Origin: CAYGFH01 sp964356315
Lineage (GTDB): Bacteria > Patescibacteriota > Microgenomatia > UBA10105 > UBA927
Reading direction: 5' to 3'
Length of the DNA: 29,213 bases
Assembly: GCA_964356315.1 (NCBI GenBank)
Contig: CAYHHA010000022.1
Location: forward strand, 1-29,213
Each line of letters begins with the position of its first letter. Position 1 is the stretch's first letter. Below the pieces are notes generated by a model. The model saw only the letters and a list, made by a program, of their open reading frames with translations, was not told the DNA's origin and searched no databases. The position numbers and the translations under genes are program-made. Shown piece after piece: positions 5,890-12,457 of this stretch.

Positions 5890-6909
5890 TTAGCGAAGAT
5901 ACCTTTTAAAAAATTCTATATCTCTTCCCACCACCGTATTCCAATTTGGTATCAGGTTATGATCCGCCTGAGGATAGATAAAATAGGAACTGTCTATCCC
6001 CTCTTTTTTCAATTGACTGGCAAACGCATCATTCCACTGTTGAGGGACGGATTCGTCTGCGCCACCCTGATGAAGTTGTATCGAGCCTTTCAACCTACTC
6101 ATATAATTTGTCAAAGAATATTTATCGACATCATACAATGCTTCAAATGCAGCCAATTCTTTTCTCAGAAATTTCCCGTTATCATCTGAATCATCGGTGT
6201 AATATAAAATCGAGTACGGAAACGGCTTCGTCACCGGAGCCCAAAGCACGGTAGGAATCGTCTGTTGAAGAATTTCCAAGACCGTAATGGCAATTTGCCC
6301 GCCATTACTATGTCCCCAAATTCCCACACGGGTACTGTCCGCGTTTGGAAAATTGTGAATGGATGCGAGCAATGATAAAGCCGTCGTGTAGGTTTCAAAC
6401 CTGTCAAGAAAAACGTTGTTCGTCAACGGGTCTGACGATCCATACCCAAGAAAATCCGGAGCTAAAGAAATATATCCATTTTTTGCAAATATCTCTGCAC
6501 TCCTGGAAGTGCCAAGTCCGGGTGTATATACCGTTGGGTCGACGTATCCGCGGAACTGTACGATGACCGGAAATCCTTTAGCAGGAGCAGGAATCGTTGG
6601 CACATGAGCAACCCCACTCACCTTCTTCTTTACCCCGCGAAGCCCATCGGGCGAAGTAGGGCCGTCACTCATGTAAGTAAATGTCCTGGTGGTATACGAT
6701 CCTGTTTCCTCAGAGACATCTCCCAAGGTGATTTGGCTTGGGGAAATGGTCGTGTTTCCGAGCTGTTCAATGGTGTAGCGCAGGAGTGGCTTCTGGATAA
6801 CAGGTCCCGACCCGATTGGAGAAACGATAGAAAATGTCTTTGGATATGCCATCGCAATTGATATTCCGAGAAGCACGACGATACCGAAAGCGATCGCAAT
6901 CCGTTTCAT
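5890..6909 (-). CDS. Secreted alpha/beta hydrolase (prolyl-oligopeptidase-like)
   Basis: 339 residues. The N-terminal hydrophobic segment (IAIAFGIVVLLGISIAMAY) is a signal or anchor. The hydrolase core carries the nucleophile elbow GIWGHSNGG with Ser201, an Asp in GGADESVPQQW, and the His in QADHNLIPNW near the C-terminus, giving a complete Ser-Asp-His triad. The family cleaves esters or peptides; the substrate is unknown. An extended -10 (TGA-TATACT, 6916-6921) ends 6 nt before the ATG, a leaderless layout. The 82-bp repeat array lies directly upstream. Confidence 0.85.
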   Translation of the reverse strand: MKRIAIAFGIVVLLGISIAMAYPKTFSIVSPIGSGPVIQKPLLRYTIEQLGNTTISPSQITLGDVSEETGSYTTRTFTYMSDGPTSPDGLRGVKKKVSGVAHVPTIPAPAKGFPVIVQFRGYVDPTVYTPGLGTSRSAEIFAKNGYISLAPDFLGYGSSDPLTNNVFLDRFETYTTALSLLASIHNFPNADSTRVGIWGHSNGGQIAITVLEILQQTIPTVLWAPVTKPFPYSILYYTDDSDDNGKFLRKELAAFEALYDVDKYSLTNYMSRLKGSIQLHQGGADESVPQQWNDAFASQLKKEGIDSSYFIYPQADHNLIPNWNTVVGRDIEFFKRYLR

Positions 6910-6915
6910 AGACTA

Positions 6916-6921
6916 AGTATA
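6916..6921 (-). promoter_or_regulatory. -10 box (TATACT) of the hydrolase, leaderless
   Basis: On the minus strand TATACT is preceded by TGA (extended -10) and followed by 6 nt and the ATG. Confidence 0.6.
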
Positions 6922-6938
6922 TCAAATAGTGACAAATT

Positions 6939-7201
6939 CAGTCTTTGCGAAAATTGCCAAATTGTAATTTAGGAAGCTCGTCCCAACGCTCCAGATAATT
7001 TCAAAGCTTAGCTTTGAAATCAGTCTTTGCGAAAATTGCCAAATTGTAATTTAGGAAGCTCGTCCCAACGCTCCNNNNNNNNNNNNNNNNNNNNNNNNNN
7101 NNNNNNNNNNNNNNNNNNNNNNNNNNNNNNNNNNNNNNNNNNNNNNNNNNNNNNNNNNNNNNNNNNNNNNNNNNAGATAATTTCAAAGCTTAGCTTTGAA
7201 A
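6939..7201. repeat. 82-bp tandem repeat containing a palindrome, interrupted by a gap
   Basis: CAGTCTTTGCG starts at 6939 and again at 7021 (period 82). Each unit ends with the palindrome TTTCAAAGCTTAGCTTTGAA. After the N run the palindrome returns in phase and overlaps the last codons of the aminotransferase. Function unknown. Confidence 0.8.
7075..7174. other. Assembly gap (100 N) in the 82-bp repeat
   Basis: A fixed-length N run between in-phase repeat units; the true copy number is unknown. Confidence 0.99.
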
Positions 7202-8358
7202 TCATTAAAAAAATTCGCTATTCTTTTTAGACCTTCGTTTAATAAAGAATCTTCAACCGCAAATGAAATTCTGAAGTGACCTTCACCAGCATCTCCAAAA
7301 GCCACTCCTGGAACTACGGCTACATTGGCATGTTCGATGATTCTATTACACAATTCTATAGATGATATCGGTACATTATATTTTGGGAATACATAATATG
7401 TACCATTTGGAATTATGTACGATAAGGAAGGAATCGTGTTTAATATTTCACAAGCAATGTCTCTTCTGTGTCTCAAGGTATCACGAAAAAATGTTACACA
7501 CGATTGAGGTCCATTTATCGCCGCAAGAGCTGCTCGTTGAGATATTTTTGATGCACATCCGACAAGTGCGTCGTGCGTTCTTGAGATAGCATTGAGGGCC
7601 ATATCATTTGCAATGACATACCCCACTCTCCATCCAGTCATAGCATATTCTTTTGAAAAACTTCGAACGGTTATGATGCGATCATAATCATTCCAATACT
7701 CAAGCCCACTGATAAAATCAGTGCTAAATGTCAAAAATGAATATGTTTCATCGAATAATATCCACGTTCCATATTGTTTTGCTATTTGAATAAGCTTAGT
7801 CAATGTTTCATTATTTATAACCGAACCGGTCGGATTACTTGGATTTGTTAGTATGAGTAATTTCATGCCTTGTTTCATTTCTTGTTCGACACGAGTCAGA
7901 TCAATCATCCAATTTGAAGACTCTATCAACGGGATTTCAACTAATTTACCTCGAGCAAGTGCAATTTGAGGAAAATGGTTACAATAGTCTGGGGTTATTA
8001 CTCCAACGGTATCCCCAGTTTTCACTAAAGACAAAATGGCAGAAGAGGTTGCTTCCATAGCTCCGACGGTAATCAAAATATTTTGCTCCTCTGACAATCT
8101 AATGGAGTGAACATCAAAGATTTTCTTGACGAGTGAGGCTCTTAGTTCGGCTGTACCTAAGAAGTTTGGATAAACCCCAATACCAACGTCATCAAGATCT
8201 CTTTTAACTGCGGCAATTATATGATCAGGAGTAGCAAATGAAGGAATTCCTTGTCCTAAATTTATGCCGTCAGTTTCCTTAATCCTCAATGATAGTCTCT
8301 TAATAATAGAATCAGGAAGATCAAATGCAAAAAATGAATCAGAAATATTTTTGTTCAT
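7183..8358 (-). CDS. PLP-dependent aminotransferase, class I/II (fold type I)
   Basis: 391 residues with all landmarks: GQGIPSF near residue 36, YPNFLGTAELR, NPSNPTG with Asn175, LFDETYS with Asp203 (pyridine N), and SFSKEYAMTGWRVGY with Lys236 as the Schiff-base lysine. This is the aspartate/aromatic aminotransferase-like group; the amino acid is not predictable. The last residues (NFFNDFKAKL) are encoded by the palindrome of the 82-bp repeat, so the original C-terminus may have been changed. It looks more AT-rich than its neighbours, which may point to transfer. Confidence 0.9.
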   Translation of the reverse strand: MNKNISDSFFAFDLPDSIIKRLSLRIKETDGINLGQGIPSFATPDHIIAAVKRDLDDVGIGVYPNFLGTAELRASLVKKIFDVHSIRLSEEQNILITVGAMEATSSAILSLVKTGDTVGVITPDYCNHFPQIALARGKLVEIPLIESSNWMIDLTRVEQEMKQGMKLLILTNPSNPTGSVINNETLTKLIQIAKQYGTWILFDETYSFLTFSTDFISGLEYWNDYDRIITVRSFSKEYAMTGWRVGYVIANDMALNAISRTHDALVGCASKISQRAALAAINGPQSCVTFFRDTLRHRRDIACEILNTIPSLSYIIPNGTYYVFPKYNVPISSIELCNRIIEHANVAVVPGVAFGDAGEGHFRISFAVEDSLLNEGLKRIANFFNDFKAKL

Positions 8359-8421
8359 ATATGTAATTCAGGATACGATAGTAGTCGATTCTTTAGGAAG
8401 AATCATTCACGCTAATTACTG

Positions 8422-8451
8422 TTGTTACTATTCATCGTAGTTTGATACAAT
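8422..8451 (+). promoter_or_regulatory. Promoter TTGTTA-N18-TACAAT for the tRNA-Thr(GGU) region
   Basis: -35 at 8422-8427, -10 at 8446-8451, predicted start near 8458. It lies upstream of both partial 5' copies, so these would form the leader of the tRNA precursor. Confidence 0.6.
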
Positions 8452-8467
8452 CACAACATATTGTATT

Positions 8468-8509
8468 GCCTGGATGGCTTCCTTCGGGGGACCTCAGGAT
8501 AGACAGTGG
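8468..8509 (+). pseudogene. tRNA-Thr(GGU) 5'-half copy 1
   Basis: GCCTGGATGGC matches the tRNA 5' end. An insert with TTCCTTCGGGGGAC splits the D stem at the same GC/TC junction used in the tRNA-Thr(UGU) copies. TCAG and GTGG follow. Period to the next copy is 51 bp. Confidence 0.75.
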
Positions 8510-8518
8510 AAAAATAAC

Positions 8519-8591
8519 GCCTGGATGGCTTCCTTCGGGGGACATCAGGATAGACAGTGGTAGATCATTCGGCAATTTCAATCCGAATGAT
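8519..8591 (+). pseudogene. tRNA-Thr(GGU) 5'-half copy 2
   Basis: The same D-stem insert as copy 1 is followed by GTGGTAG. A 28-nt hairpin (ATCATTCGG ... CCGAATGAT, 8564-8591) then sits directly after GGTAG, the second insertion position seen in tRNA-Thr(UGU) copies. Confidence 0.75.
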
Positions 8592-8603
8592 GATAACAAA
8601 AAC

Positions 8604-8675
8604 GCCTGGATGGCTCAGTGGTAGAGCGAGTTCTTGGTAAGAACTAGGTCGCGGGTCCGATTCCCGCTCCAGGCT
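8604..8675 (+). tRNA. tRNA-Thr (GGU)
   Basis: Acceptor GCCTGGA/TCCAGGC, D stem GCTC/GAGC, anticodon stem AGTTC/GAACT with loop TTGGTAA (anticodon GGT), T arm GCGGG-TCCGATT-CCCGC, discriminator T. No CCA is encoded. Two 5' fragments lie upstream and at least three 3' fragments downstream. Confidence 0.95.
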
Positions 8676-8713
8676 CCGATTGGCAATGGACCACCCCGTG
8701 GAAAACTATTCTA

Positions 8714-8771
8714 GCGGGTCCCCACGCCTCTTTCAAACAAAGATGGCGGGCAGGGATTCCCGCTCCAGGCT
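8714..8771 (+). pseudogene. tRNA-Thr(GGU) 3'-half copy 1, T-loop hairpin
   Basis: GCGGGTC (8714-8720), then a hairpin insert (8721-8754, CGCC-TCTTT pairing with AAAGA-TGGCG), then GATTCCCGCTCCAGGCT (8755-8771). The unit repeats with a 96-bp period together with its spacer. Confidence 0.8.
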
Positions 8772-8809
8772 CCGATTGGCAATGGACCACCCCGTGGAAA
8801 ACTATTCTA

Positions 8810-8909
8810 NNNNNNNNNNNNNNNNNNNNNNNNNNNNNNNNNNNNNNNNNNNNNNNNNNNNNNNNNNNNNNNNNNNNNNNNNNNNNNNNNNNNNNNNNNN
8901 NNNNNNNNN
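8810..8909. other. Assembly gap (100 N) in the tRNA-Thr(GGU) 3' array
   Basis: A fixed N run. The sequence before it ends in the array spacer and the sequence after it resumes at the end of a T-loop insert, so about 37 nt of a known unit, or more units, are missing. Confidence 0.99.
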
Positions 8910-8930
8910 CAGGGATTCCCGCTCCAGGCT
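8910..8930 (+). pseudogene. tRNA-Thr(GGU) 3'-half copy 2 (partial)
   Basis: CAGG then GATTCCCGCTCCAGGCT, identical to the 3' end of copy 1; its T-loop side is lost in the gap. Confidence 0.7.
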
Positions 8931-8965
8931 CCAAACGTCATAGGACCATCTCATAGAATAGATTT

Positions 8966-9050
8966 GAGGGTCTCCCCTTCACTGTGCGCAGATTGCTACG
9001 GGGACAAGCCCACTTCAAACGAGGGACATGGATTCCCGGCTCCACAGGCT
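8966..9050 (+). pseudogene. tRNA-Thr(GGU) 3'-half copy 3 (diverged)
   Basis: GAGGGTC, a long insert with TCCCC/GGGGA ends, then GATTCCCGGCTCCACAGGCT (9031-9050), a diverged tRNA 3' end. The spacer before it (AGGACCATCTCATAGAATAG) is also a diverged form of the spacer near 8685. The array is therefore old and not just a scaffolding duplicate. Confidence 0.65.
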
Positions 9051-9076
9051 CCGGTTGGGATTCAAGCGTTGCTCGA

Positions 9077-9991
9077 ATGGGTAAAATATGCAACGATGGA
9101 TATATGAGTTTGTTCTCACTTTTTTCTGTTGTGGTGTTGGCGGCGGAGATGATCATATCTCCAATTCCAGACAATATGTCATACCCTGTGACGACGTTTC
9201 CTGCCGTATCATTCGGACAGATATCCAGCAAAAAAAATTCCAACATACTAGGAGCGACAACTGACCCGGTGGTTGCAAGCCCGTCAGCCATGGCAACACC
9301 GAGCGCAACGGTGCTTCGAACTTCGAAAAGGAAACATTACACTATAGCGTTATTAGGAGATTCAATGATTGATACGTTGGGGCCAGATATCCCCCATCTG
9401 AAAAAAGCACTAACAGACGTCTACCCAGCAACTACATTTACGCTTCACAACTTCGGAGTTGGAGCCACAAATATCGATTACGGCTTGGAGCGGATTGCCA
9501 GCGGTTATTCATACCTAGGCAAACCTGTCCCTTCACTTATATCTACACGACCTGATATCGTCATCGTTGAATCATTTGGCTATAACCCGTATCCGTACGA
9601 GGCAGGGGCATTAGATAGGCACTGGCTCCAACTTGCGGCAGTGGTCGATTCGCTCAGGGCTCATCTCCCAGGAGTCACAATCATAATTGCCTCTACGATA
9701 GCTCCTAATAGCAAAGCATTCGGGGATGGAGCTGCTGGATTGGCATTTGCTCTGGAGGATAAAAAACGACGAACTGATACGATAAAATCGTATCTCGACT
9801 CCACGGTGAAATTCGCAAAAAGTCAAAAACTTCCCCTCGCAGATGTGTACCATGCCAGCTTGGATTCTTCAGGAGATGGAAAGCTACTCTATATAAATGG
9901 CGGGGATCATATCCATTATTCCGAAGCTGGACGGACCTTGTTTGCGCAAAAAATTACCGAAACAATCCTATTTTCGCATCTGATAGACTGA
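9077..9991 (+). CDS. SGNH/GDSL-type hydrolase, membrane-anchored
   Basis: About 304 residues. An N-terminal hydrophobic segment (SLFSLFSVVVLAAEMIIS) is followed by a Ser/Thr/Pro-rich linker. The SGNH domain opens HYTIALLGDSMID with the catalytic Ser in GDS (about residue 96), has the Asn in GVGATN and the final D-x-x-H in GGDHIHYSEAG. SGNH enzymes are esterases, often removing acetyl groups from polysaccharides; the substrate is unknown. ATG 9104 is an alternative start. The frame could extend up to a GTG at 8984, but that part lies in the tRNA fragment array and is rejected. Confidence 0.85.
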   Translation: MGKICNDGYMSLFSLFSVVVLAAEMIISPIPDNMSYPVTTFPAVSFGQISSKKNSNILGATTDPVVASPSAMATPSATVLRTSKRKHYTIALLGDSMIDTLGPDIPHLKKALTDVYPATTFTLHNFGVGATNIDYGLERIASGYSYLGKPVPSLISTRPDIVIVESFGYNPYPYEAGALDRHWLQLAAVVDSLRAHLPGVTIIIASTIAPNSKAFGDGAAGLAFALEDKKRRTDTIKSYLDSTVKFAKSQKLPLADVYHASLDSSGDGKLLYINGGDHIHYSEAGRTLFAQKITETILFSHLID

Positions 9992-10001
9992 TCTCTCACT
10001 C

Positions 10002-10030
10002 TTGATTTATTTGCAATATCGCTATACACT
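10002..10030 (+). promoter_or_regulatory. Promoter TTGATT-N17-TACACT with hairpin-bridged SD
   Basis: -35 at 10002-10007, -10 at 10025-10030. The predicted leader begins just before AAAGGAG (10038-10044). A hairpin TGCGAA-AAATA-TTCGCA follows it and leaves 8 nt to the ATG at 10070. Confidence 0.5.
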
Positions 10031-10069
10031 TTGCACCAAAGGAGTGCGAAAAATATTCGCAAACACACT

Positions 10070-10531
10070 ATGAATACTCAACTTACGTTACTACCTACTA
10101 TTCCGCACATCATCATTCCAACATTAGCTATGCCAACAAATTCACCAACGCCGACGCTTATCCATCTTTATATTCCTCCAGGGCTTTTTACCACGTTGGG
10201 AACATCCAGCCCAACGACCACCAGCACGCCAACGCCAACGGTAACCCCAACGCTTACACCAACAGCAACTGTGACGGTCACCCTCACTCCAACGCAATAT
10301 ATAAAAATAAGCTCTACGCCTGCGGAATCAGAAAAAATATCCGAGTCAACAGAATCATCTACCGCAACGACTACAGGGACACTCTCCCCGACTCCGACGA
10401 TGGCTCCATCAAATCAGTCTGGCGTTAATTCTCAGCAAATCATGATCGGTGTCATTGTCGTCCTATTTGGAGTAGTCCTATTGCAACAATGGCCAAAAAT
10501 CAAAGCTTGGCTTCACAACAAGACAGAATAA
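10070..10531 (+). CDS. Pro/Thr-rich surface protein with C-terminal membrane anchor
   Basis: 153 residues, mostly Pro/Thr/Ser (PTPTVTPTLTPTATVTVTLT and similar), ending in one membrane segment (IMIGVIVVLFGVVLLQQW) and a basic tail KIKAWLHNKTE. The order stalk then anchor is the reverse of the protein at 4583. No obvious cleavable signal peptide is seen. ATG 10070 is chosen over TTG 10031 because an SD-like AAAGGAG lies between them, bridged by a hairpin. Probable cell-surface spacer; no enzymatic domain. Confidence 0.6.
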   Translation: MNTQLTLLPTIPHIIIPTLAMPTNSPTPTLIHLYIPPGLFTTLGTSSPTTTSTPTPTVTPTLTPTATVTVTLTPTQYIKISSTPAESEKISESTESSTATTTGTLSPTPTMAPSNQSGVNSQQIMIGVIVVLFGVVLLQQWPKIKAWLHNKTE

Positions 10532-10554
10532 CCGCACGATACGGTGCTTGGGTC

Positions 10555-10583
10555 TTGGCGAAGTTGGATAAATAAGATATAAT
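10555..10583 (+). promoter_or_regulatory. Promoter TTGGCG-N17-TATAAT for rpmG
   Basis: -35 at 10555-10560, perfect -10 at 10578-10583, start near 10590. The leader of about 73 nt contains AGAGA ... TCTCT pairing and no strong SD. Confidence 0.7.
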
Positions 10584-10662
10584 CACTACAAGAGTTCAGG
10601 AAATTTGCGTAGAGACCCGAGAATTCATCTCTTCTCTGACAAACAACTAACCACAATAAATT

Positions 10663-10836
10663 ATGGCAAAAAAAGATCAACGAGAACTTTGTGCACTACA
10701 ATGTACAGTGTGCAAAAACCAAAACTATCGAACCAAACGAAATAAAATTAATACCCCAGAAAAGCTGGCGATGAGCAAATATTGCCGTCATTGCCGAAAG
10801 CACACAGACCACAAAGAGACAAGTAAGCTGGATTAA
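10663..10836 (+). CDS. rpmG: 50S ribosomal protein bL33
   Basis: 57 residues starting MAKKDQRELCALQCTVCKNQ and ending ETSKLD. It has two zinc CxxC pairs (Cys14/Cys17 and Cys41/Cys44) and the typical YRTKRNKINTPEKLAMSKYC core. It is a large-subunit protein of normal length. In many bacteria rpmG precedes tRNA-Trp, secE and nusG. Here the same order is kept, but about 1.5 kb (to the tRNA) and 16 kb (to secE) are inserted. It has its own promoter with perfect TATAAT. Confidence 0.95.
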   Translation: MAKKDQRELCALQCTVCKNQNYRTKRNKINTPEKLAMSKYCRHCRKHTDHKETSKLD

Positions 10837-10898
10837 TTATAGAAGCTTTGTGCGCTTAGTCTGCTTAGCGATAAGAAGCAGAACATATATATCTATTG

Positions 10899-10904
10899 TA
10901 TACT
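10899..10904 (+). promoter_or_regulatory. -10 box (TATACT) of the second S23/IVP gene
   Basis: TATACT ends 7 nt before ATG 10912 and overlaps the region just before ATG 10906, so 10912 is the likely start. Confidence 0.5.
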
Positions 10905-10911
10905 CATGAGT

Positions 10912-11280
10912 ATGAGCAATGGTGTATTTAATTTTGAATCCCTCATTGTCTATAAACGCTCAGTCTCTTTTTCTGAGAAAATTTACCGGTTAACCCAACG
11001 CTGGCCAAAGGAGCATTTATTTGGCATCACCGACCAACTTCGCAGAGCCTCCTTATCGATTCCATTAAATATCGCAGAAGGTAGTAGCAGAACGAGAAAA
11101 GACTTCCGCCATTTTCTCATCATATCTCGTGGATCATGTTTCGAAATAGCTCCTATTATTCAAATTTCGGTATCATTAAATTTGCTCACATCTGAAGAAG
11201 AAAAAATGCTTTATAATGAAGTAATAGAAATTGCTCAGATGATTAGCGGTCTTTGTAAATCACTTGATAAAAGAGTATAG
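10912..11280 (+). CDS. Four-helix-bundle protein, S23/IVP family (second copy)
   Basis: About 122 residues. It keeps the family core (FESLIVYKRSVSFSEKIYRL, then ITDQLRRASLSIPLNIAEGS) and a following RTRKDFRHFLIISRGSCFE. It is clearly related to, but diverged from, the product at 86-448, so this is not a recent duplicate. Family members are small helical bundles of unclear cellular role. Short AAGCTAC repeats with 8-nt steps follow the stop, echoing the octamer arrays around the first copy. Confidence 0.85.
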   Translation: MSNGVFNFESLIVYKRSVSFSEKIYRLTQRWPKEHLFGITDQLRRASLSIPLNIAEGSSRTRKDFRHFLIISRGSCFEIAPIIQISVSLNLLTSEEEKMLYNEVIEIAQMISGLCKSLDKRV

Positions 11281-11282
11281 CA

Positions 11283-11314
11283 AAGCTACTAATTTCTAAG
11301 CTACGAAGCTACTA
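11283..11314. repeat. Decayed octamer repeat after the second S23/IVP gene
   Basis: AAGCTAC begins at 11284, 11299 and 11307 (steps of 15 and 8), with AATTTCT between. It looks like a remnant of an octamer array. Confidence 0.5.
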
Positions 11315-11317
11315 TTT

Positions 11318-11860
11318 ATGCATCGCAATACACTTACACTCGTTATTCTTTTGGCAGTATTCGCTGCGCTTGTAACGGGAGTGAATATTGGCAAATCCAT
11401 GAGGTCAGATCAATCTGGAAATCAAGTACCCTCCCCCTCTCCCACAACTGCAGATGCTGAAATCCCTATGGTGCAACCTACCGCGCCTGTATCGCGCGTA
11501 TATACACATACAGAGTGCGGTGTTTTGATTGAATATCCTCCGCGTTTTTCCATCGCAGATGAATCATCGCGGAGTGCTGTTTTCGTGCGAGACGATGGGA
11601 AAGATTCTATAATCCTAACGTGCCAAGCCGATATTCCAAAACCTGCCATCCCAGCCTCGTCTATAGAATCGTTGAAATTAACACATTCGAACAACATAGG
11701 TACGATTTCCGGGAAAATATATCATACCGAATCGATGAAGGATGGTGCAAAAATGGATTCTCTTATCTATTACAACTCTACGATCGGCATGGATGTATTT
11801 GTCGCAGGATATGGTCCTGATTTTACTGAAGCCCTCAAAACTATTCGAATCTATCCGTAG
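11318..11860 (+). CDS. Secreted, membrane-anchored protein, unknown
   Basis: 180 residues. An N-terminal membrane segment (LTLVILLAVFAALVTGVNIG) is followed by a Ser/Pro/Thr linker (QVPSPSPTTADAEIP). A beta-rich domain of about 110 residues begins YTHTECGVLIEYPPRFSIAD, has two Cys, and ends DFTEALKTIRIYP. The layout matches small extracytoplasmic proteins with a YxxxxCGxxxxYP start seen in related genomes, of unknown function. It has no Shine-Dalgarno. Confidence 0.55.
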   Translation: MHRNTLTLVILLAVFAALVTGVNIGKSMRSDQSGNQVPSPSPTTADAEIPMVQPTAPVSRVYTHTECGVLIEYPPRFSIADESSRSAVFVRDDGKDSIILTCQADIPKPAIPASSIESLKLTHSNNIGTISGKIYHTESMKDGAKMDSLIYYNSTIGMDVFVAGYGPDFTEALKTIRIYP

Positions 11861-11872
11861 ATCATTCATTAT

Positions 11873-12000
11873 TACTGCGAAGCTTATCCAGATGAAATTT
11901 CAGCGAAAACCCGTGAGAAAAAACTCAAACAATTCGGATCTTCATATCACGGTTTAATAAAACGTCTAAACCTGATAAAATTAAGTTCTGAAGGGCCATA
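11873..12000 (+). pseudogene. Truncated GIY-YIG nuclease 3' end (outer copy)
   Basis: Encodes EAYPDEISAKTREKKLKQ followed by FGSSYHGLIKRLNLIKLS and SEGP, the same C-terminus as the gene at 12069. The catalytic half is missing. Its stop TAG lies in the tRNA-Trp 5' fragment. TAAAAT at 11976-11981 inside it would serve as the -10 of that tRNA copy. Confidence 0.75.
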
Positions 12001-12062
12001 GTTCAATGGTTAGAATAGGGGTCTCCACCCAGCCTTTCGCGAAAGGCTGGGTCCAAAACCTC
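11992..12062 (+). pseudogene. tRNA-Trp 5'-half copy with palindrome 3' of the anticodon
   Basis: Identical to the intact tRNA-Trp from the acceptor to CTCCA (12027). A 24-nt perfect palindrome (12028-12051; CCCAGCC ... GGCTGGG around TTTCGCGAAA) and a repeated TCCA follow, then AAAACCTC. Similarity ends at 12062. The four-base TCCA on both sides looks like a target duplication. Confidence 0.85.
12020..12051 (+). repeat. Left flanking repeat (attL-like) of the integrative element
   Basis: GGTCTCCACCCAGCCT then TTCGCGAAAGGCTGGG. The same block recurs at 17682-17712 with three small differences, giving direct repeats of about 31 bp around the element. The centre is palindromic, as serine-integrase sites often are. 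Confidence 0.6.
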
Positions 12063-12068
12063 CCTCGT

Positions 12069-12395
12069 ATGTATTACGTATATCTTCTTCGTGACATACA
12101 CGATAAAATCTACATCGGGTATTCGTCAGATCTCAAACGACGCATACAAGAGCATAATCGTGGAAACACATATACGACAATACGAATGGATCATCCCAAG
12201 CTCGTATATTACGAAGCTTATCCAGATGAAATTTCAGCGAAAACCCGTGAGAAAAAACTCAAACAANNNNNNNNNNNNNNNNNNNNNNNNNNNNNNNNNN
12301 NNNNNNNNNNNNNNNNNNNNNNNNNNNNNNNNNNNNNNNNNNNNNNNNNNNNNNNNNNNNNNNNNNTGATAAAATTAAGTTCTGAAGGGCCATAG
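12069..12395 (+). CDS. GIY-YIG single-domain nuclease (interrupted by assembly gap)
   Basis: MYYVYLLRDIHDKIYIGYSS is the GIY-YIG motif (YVY ... YIG), followed by DLKRRIQEHNRG with the catalytic Arg, and a Glu in YYEAYPDEISAKTREKKLKQ. After the gap the protein ends IKLSSEGP; its stop TAG lies in the 5' end of tRNA-Trp. By comparison with the truncated copy at 11873, about 40 nt are missing where 100 N are written, so the real protein would be about 88 residues, normal for this family. Such proteins nick or cut DNA; the role is unknown. The promoter -10 of tRNA-Trp falls within its 3' end. Confidence 0.8.
   Translation: MYYVYLLRDIHDKIYIGYSSDLKRRIQEHNRGNTYTTIRMDHPKLVYYEAYPDEISAKTREKKLKQXXXXXXXXXXXXXXXXXXXXXXXXXXXXXXXXXXIKLSSEGP
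12267..12366. other. Assembly gap (100 N) inside the GIY-YIG gene
   Basis: A fixed N run between AAACTCAAACAA and TGATAAAATTAAG, which in the upstream copy are separated by 40 nt. The gap keeps an open frame only by chance. Confidence 0.99.
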
Positions 12396-12457
12396 TTCAA
12401 TGGTTAGAATAGGGGTCTCCAAAACCTCTGATCGTGGTTCGACTCCACGTGGCCCTG
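12386..12457 (+). tRNA. tRNA-Trp (CCA)
   Basis: Acceptor AGGGCCA/TGGCCCT, D stem GTTC/GAAT, anticodon stem GGGGT/ACCTC with loop CTCCAAA (anticodon CCA), T arm CGTGG-TTCGACT-CCACG, discriminator G. It overlaps the GIY-YIG stop codon on its 5' side and, antisense, the last codons of the serine integrase. Confidence 0.95.

Noticed and set aside
8442..8624. Plus-strand frame with repeated GWLPSGD peptide
   Set aside because: It is a reading of the tRNA-Thr(GGU) 5' fragments and the tRNA itself.
4285..9053. CRISPR array
   Set aside because: The repeated units are tRNA 3' ends with constant spacers; there are no unique spacers of even length and no cas genes.
11992..12062. Group I intron in the tRNA-Trp anticodon loop with a homing endonuclease
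   Set aside because: The insert in the anticodon loop is only a 24-bp palindrome plus 4 bp and has no intron core; the GIY-YIG gene lies outside the interrupted loop.
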